From JBBDIO01 sp040880365 (GTDB lineage Bacteria > Chloroflexota > Anaerolineae > Caldilineales > Caldilineaceae): 9,283 nt of DNA. The stretch spans positions 1 to 9,283 of the forward strand of contig JBBDIO010000003.1 in the NCBI GenBank assembly GCA_040880365.1, read 5' to 3'. Positions 6,326-9,283 of the stretch are shown here, in pieces; the first letter of the stretch is position 1; the number at the start of each line of letters is the position of its first letter. The position numbers and the translations under genes are program-made. Below the pieces are notes generated by a model. That model did not search any database, was not told the DNA's origin, and saw only the letters and a list, made by a program, of their open reading frames with translations.

Positions 6326-7537
6326 CTATTCCTTGGGGATTTCGATCACGCCCTGGGCGAGGAGTTCGTCAATTTCGACGGGGCTATAGCCCAGCTCGGC
6401 GGCGACGGCGGTTGAGTGTTCGCCCAGGCGGGGCGGGGCAATGCGCACAGTGGGCGGTGTGCCGTGGAGGCGCGCGGGCGTGCCCAACACGCGCAGTGCA
6501 CCGGCCTGGGGATGGTCCATTTCCACAATCATGTTGTTGGCGGCGATTTGCGGGTCTTCGGCGGCCTGGGCAAAGCTCTGAATTTTGCCACACAGGACTC
6601 CCTTTGGCTCCAGTTCGGCAATCCATTCGTCGGTGGTCTTTTGGGCAAAGCGTTGCGCCAGCAATTCGTTCATGGGACCGCGGTTTGCCAGACGCGCCGC
6701 AGGTTCCCGAAACCGTTCATCCTGGGCGAGATCACCCAACCCCAGCGCCACGGAAATATCGCGCAGTGCATCGTCTGAAAAGACGGGCGAGACCTCGATC
6801 CAGCCATCCTGGGTGCGGAAAGACTTTTCGATGGCGTCTTCGGTCGCGCCCACACCCTGCCCCCGCGTCAGGCGTGTGTGGTTCAATTCGGCCGCGCCAA
6901 TCCAGCTGTGGGCGTGAAAAGCCACACTCAGCAGATCGGTGGTGACGTATTGGCCCTGGCCGGTTTGGGCGCGGGCCAGCAGCGCCATGAGAATCGCCTG
7001 GCCCAGCATCAGCCCGGCAGGGTAGTCGATGGAGATGCCCGCGGGGGTGGGGGGTGTATGGGAGTCGGCCTGATAGAACCAGCCGCCCTCGGCCCGCGCC
7101 ATGAGATCGTGTCCTCCACGCCCGCGCTCAGCATAGGGGCCGTGGTCGCCCCAACCGCTGGACGCGGCATAGATCAGGCGCGGGTTCACGGGCTGGAGGT
7201 CGGCATAGCCCAGCCCCAGTTTTTCCATGACCCCACTACGGAAATTGTGAACCAGTACGTCGGCCTGGGCTACCAGTTTGAGGGCAAGGGCCTTGCCTGT
7301 GGGGTGTTTGGTATTGAGCGCGAGACTGCGCTTGTTGCGATTGAGATTGGCAAAGGGCATACTCACGCCATCCACAAAAGGCCCCCAACTGCGACTCCAG
7401 TCGCCCGCGCCGGGTCGTTCAATCTTGATCACATCCGCGCCATAGTCCGCCAGCAATTGGGTGGCGAGGGGACCTTGAAAGACGTGGCTGAAATCCAGGA
7501 TGCGAATGCCTTGCAGCGCGCCGGGTGGGTTGGTCAT
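6326..7537 (-). CDS. CaiB/BaiF (family III) CoA-transferase
   Basis: Family III CoA-transferases move CoA between an acyl-CoA and a free acid (for example formyl-CoA:oxalate, carnitine or bile-acid systems) in the cytoplasm. The 403-residue product matches the family's usual length. It begins with the typical LQGIRILDFSHVFQGPLATQ (8-27) and ADVIKIERPGAGD (34-46), followed by NRNKRSLALN (66-75). The catalytic aspartate, equivalent to Asp169 of Oxalobacter formyl-CoA transferase, is D171 in AGISIDYPAG (167-175). It is followed by ALLARAQTGQGQYV (185-198). The ending RLGEHSTAVAAELGY (370-384) is also typical. I chose the ATG at 7537 because CGGAG lies 7 bases upstream and the family motif starts right after it. 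An upstream ATG at 7618 would add 27 atypical residues and overlap the preceding gene. It lies 43 bases downstream of the enoyl-CoA hydratase gene, so the two are probably co-transcribed. The true substrate pair cannot be read from sequence. Confidence 0.93.
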   Translation of the reverse strand: MTNPPGALQGIRILDFSHVFQGPLATQLLADYGADVIKIERPGAGDWSRSWGPFVDGVSMPFANLNRNKRSLALNTKHPTGKALALKLVAQADVLVHNFRSGVMEKLGLGYADLQPVNPRLIYAASSGWGDHGPYAERGRGGHDLMARAEGGWFYQADSHTPPTPAGISIDYPAGLMLGQAILMALLARAQTGQGQYVTTDLLSVAFHAHSWIGAAELNHTRLTRGQGVGATEDAIEKSFRTQDGWIEVSPVFSDDALRDISVALGLGDLAQDERFREPAARLANRGPMNELLAQRFAQKTTDEWIAELEPKGVLCGKIQSFAQAAEDPQIAANNMIVEMDHPQAGALRVLGTPARLHGTPPTVRIAPPRLGEHSTAVAAELGYSPVEIDELLAQGVIEIPKE

Positions 7538-7544
7538 GGGGTTG

Positions 7545-7549
7545 CTCCG
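7545..7549 (-). promoter_or_regulatory. Shine-Dalgarno CGGAG deciding the CoA-transferase start
   Basis: Read on the minus strand, CGGAG sits 7 bases before the ATG at 7537-7535. This supports that start over the upstream ATG at 7618, which lies inside the end of the preceding gene. Confidence 0.65.
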
Positions 7550-7580
7550 AGTTGGGTAGGGGACGCGTGTCCGAGTCCTG

Positions 7581-8363
7581 TCAGGTGCCCGTCCACACCG
7601 GTTTGCGTTTTTCGGCAAAGGCGCGGGGGCCTTCGGTATAGTCGGCAGAATCGCGCAGGCGGCGCACCGCGGTCAGGCTTTCCAGTGTGTGCATGGCCTG
7701 TTCCAGGGGCATATCCTGGGTCTTGACAATAGCCTGTTTGGCGGCCTGGAGTGCAAGCGGCGCACATTCCAAAACGGCATCGGCCCACGCCTGCGCGGTG
7801 GCGGCCAGTTCGTTCAGGGGCACAACCTGATTGACCAGGCCAAACTGGTGGGCTTCCTGGGCCGAAATAAATTTGCCGGTGAGAATCATGCTCATGGCAA
7901 GGTGATAGGGAATGCGGCGGGGCAGATTGAGGACACCGCCGCCATCGGCCAGCAATCCCCGGCGCGCCTCGGGCAGTCCCAACTGTGCATGATCCGCAGC
8001 CAGAATGATATCACCGCACAGGGCCAGTTCCAGCCCGCCGCCCACGGCAAAGCCGTTCACCGCCACAATGATGGGCTTCCAGCATTGGTCCAGCACATGG
8101 CTTTCTACCCGCGTGGGGCGGCGCAGCGTTTCTTCATCGGCCTGGGTGGCGCGATATTTGAGATCTGTGCCCGCACAGAAAGCGCGTTCGCCCGCGCCGC
8201 TGAGGATGGCAACCCAGAGGGCATCATCGGCCATAAAATCCAGCCAGATTGCGTCCAGCTCGGCGACCAGCGGCGGGTGCAGTGCGTTGAGCACCGCAGG
8301 ACGATTCAGCGTGATGTGGGCGACGCGTTCGCGCTTTTCATAGTGTACAAATTCATAGTTCAT
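7581..8363 (-). CDS. enoyl-CoA hydratase/isomerase (crotonase) family protein
   Basis: Crotonase-fold enzymes hydrate, dehydrate, isomerise or cleave acyl-CoA thioesters. The 260-residue protein has the standard length and layout: VAHITLNRPAVLNAL (14-28), the first oxyanion-hole strand AFCAGTDLK (61-69) with A64 and G65, and the second, VNGFAVGGGLELALCGDIILAA (103-123), with G109. Both acid/base glutamates of rat mitochondrial enoyl-CoA hydratase (Glu144 and Glu164) have counterparts, E112 in GGGLE and E132 in GLPE, so true hydratase chemistry is plausible. LTGKFISAQEAHQFGLVNQVV (161-181) and the C-terminal AFAEKRKPVW (248-257) are typical. The ATG at 8363 gives the family's normal N-terminus, but no strong ribosome binding site precedes it. 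The CaiB/BaiF gene follows. That pairing resembles carnitine-type caiB/caiD neighbours, but no carnitine-specific residue or third gene supports that substrate. It is the only gene here that stops with TGA. Confidence 0.94.
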   Translation of the reverse strand: MNYEFVHYEKRERVAHITLNRPAVLNALHPPLVAELDAIWLDFMADDALWVAILSGAGERAFCAGTDLKYRATQADEETLRRPTRVESHVLDQCWKPIIVAVNGFAVGGGLELALCGDIILAADHAQLGLPEARRGLLADGGGVLNLPRRIPYHLAMSMILTGKFISAQEAHQFGLVNQVVPLNELAATAQAWADAVLECAPLALQAAKQAIVKTQDMPLEQAMHTLESLTAVRRLRDSADYTEGPRAFAEKRKPVWTGT

Positions 8364-8452
8364 GAGGCTTTGCGCTCTGTGAAAATGATGTCTGAAAAAA
8401 CGTACCTGCGAAAATTGTGCGTGTAGAACCTGTGCTACTTGCCGCGCGGTGA

Positions 8453-9283
8453 CTACTGCGCAGTTGCCGCGTCTGTTGCACCCTCAATGATTTCGGGTTG
8501 CAGGCGCAGCAACCCGTTGCGCACGGTCATGTCAAAGGTAGCTGTGTGGCTACCGCGATTTTCGACGATGACAGTGTAGGGCGCGTGGCCGACTGCATCA
8601 AAGGAGGCCTGGAGTACGCTCTGGTCGCGGCCCAGGCGCAGGGCCGTGAAGCCGGTGACCGCGGCCTGGGCCGGGGCCATACCCGCTTCGATGCGGCGCA
8701 GACCTTCTGGCGAAACGACCCAAATGCGCAGATCTGCCAGGGTTTCGGCGTTGATGCTCTCGCCTGCGGGCGTTGCCCCTTCCAGCGTCACCACGACCCG
8801 CGAAAATGCGCTGTCGGGCGCGACCGTCCACTGGTCAGCCTGCCCGGTCTCCATTGTGATCGCCGCCAGGCTGGGCGTGGTGAGCGTGCGCAGCGGCGCG
8901 ACCATGTCTTCAAAATATTGGACGTGAAAAAGGGGTAGGCGATAGCTTCCGGGAGGGGAGGGCGTTGTCTCATCCGGTGTCGAGTCTGGCGTCACTTCGG
9001 ATGTATCGTCTGTGCTATCTTCCGGCGTGCTATCTTGCTGGGTGTTATCTTCGGTTTCGGCTGGCCTATTTGCGTTTTCGGCATCTGCTGTAGGCGCATC
9101 GGACTGATCCATTTGGCCCTGGCTATCCGCATTGGCATCGGGAGCAGGCACAGGTTCCAGTTGCTTGGCGATGGCAGGGGGCAAGATATCCAGCGCATTG
9201 GGCGCGTTTTGGGATTCGGGGGCAACCATTGCCAGCGGTGAACCGTCGCCGGCTAAGTGAGTGGGCAGGCTGTGGGCCTCGCT
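8453..9283 (-). CDS. hypothetical protein with acidic low-complexity linker and beta-rich C-terminal domain (5' end not in window)
   Basis: I do not recognise this protein. Numbering is from the ATG at 9229, but the frame is open to the window edge (18 more codons), and that ATG has no Shine-Dalgarno sequence, so the true start is probably outside. Residues 28-92 form a disordered stretch dominated by Asp, Glu, Ser, Thr, Pro, Asn and Gln, with DSTP/DST repeats (66-85) and no aromatic residue. From about 95 the chain becomes an ordered, beta-rich domain (for example SRVVVTLEGATP, DLRIWVVSPEG). Near its end is PYTVIVENRGSHTATFDMTVRNG (217-239), which recalls the last strands of secreted PPC-like beta-sandwich domains. 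There are no cysteines and no transmembrane segment in the visible part. An acidic spacer before a beta-sandwich is common in cell-surface or secreted proteins; this location is inference. It lies 89 bases upstream of the hydratase gene on the same strand. Confidence 0.7.
   Translation of the reverse strand, partial: SEAHSLPTHLAGDGSPLAMVAPESQNAPNALDILPPAIAKQLEPVPAPDANADSQGQMDQSDAPTADAENANRPAETEDNTQQDSTPEDSTDDTSEVTPDSTPDETTPSPPGSYRLPLFHVQYFEDMVAPLRTLTTPSLAAITMETGQADQWTVAPDSAFSRVVVTLEGATPAGESINAETLADLRIWVVSPEGLRRIEAGMAPAQAAVTGFTALRLGRDQSVLQASFDAVGHAPYTVIVENRGSHTATFDMTVRNGLLRLQPEIIEGATDAATAQ

Noticed and set aside
7538..7618. A longer N-terminus for the CoA-transferase, starting at the ATG at 7618.
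   Set aside because: The extra 27 residues are Arg/Pro-rich and unlike the family. They overlap the end of the hydratase gene, whereas the ATG at 7537 has a good ribosome binding site.
6878..7726. An open frame of 282 codons on the plus strand, opposite the CoA-transferase and the end of the hydratase gene.
   Set aside because: It is again in antisense register with a well-supported gene, has no family motif and no ribosome binding site. It is a codon-bias shadow.
8364..8452. A terminator or promoter between the acidic-linker gene and the hydratase gene.
   Set aside because: On the minus strand there is a T-run and a four-base-pair stem (GTAG/CTAC), but they are not adjacent and the stem is too weak. 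No -35/-10 pair is convincing.
1..9283. A novel defence, mobile or biosynthetic system spanning the window.
   Set aside because: All complete genes belong to recognisable housekeeping or metabolic families with normal domain layouts. No integrase, transposase, terminal repeats, CRISPR repeats or toxin-antitoxin-sized gene pair is visible.

Overview
The window reads as ordinary chromosomal core sequence from a GC-rich, free-living bacterium. My best guess is a Chloroflexota lineage of the Anaerolineae/Caldilineae type. That rests on the gene styles: a non-catalytic M16 peptidase partner, an EGY-type site-2 protease and a one-chain (alpha+beta) glycyl-tRNA synthetase. The taxon is inference; no rRNA or other marker is present. 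I see no mobile element, CRISPR array, tRNA, rRNA, phage gene or defence cassette. Gene packing is dense, and the longest gap between genes is about 110 bases.

Left part, plus strand (1-6241). The window opens inside an M16-family (insulinase/processing peptidase-like) protein. Its zinc motif is destroyed, but the C-terminal substrate-binding Arg/Tyr pair is kept, so it looks like the non-catalytic half of a two-subunit protease. It ends in a short tandem pentapeptide repeat. Six bases later comes acpS (holo-ACP synthase), whose ribosome binding site lies inside the end of the M16 gene. Then comes an intramembrane M50 metalloprotease of the EGY/site-2 protease type, with a TACAAT box and almost no leader upstream. 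After a 108-base gap comes glyQS, one long chain joining the glycyl-tRNA synthetase alpha and beta subunits through an Ala/Asp/Gln-rich linker.

Centre (6242-6325). A very strong hairpin with A- and T-tracts on its two sides sits between converging genes and should terminate transcription on both strands.

Right part, minus strand (6326-9283). In transcription order these are: the 3' part of an exported-looking protein of unknown function (acidic Asp/Ser/Thr/Pro linker plus a beta-rich C-terminal domain), an enoyl-CoA hydratase/isomerase with both catalytic glutamates, and a CaiB/BaiF (family III) CoA-transferase with its catalytic aspartate. The last two lie 43 bases apart and probably form a small acyl-CoA module, in which a CoA-transferase activates an acid and a crotonase-fold enzyme hydrates, dehydrates or isomerises it. 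The substrate cannot be read from sequence. Six of the seven genes stop with TAG, which is a noticeable bias for GC-rich DNA.

I found no convincing undescribed system. The points most worth a second look are the dead M16 subunit with its repeat tail, the EGY-like protease with an altered GNLR motif, the glyQS fusion and the acidic-linker protein at the right edge.
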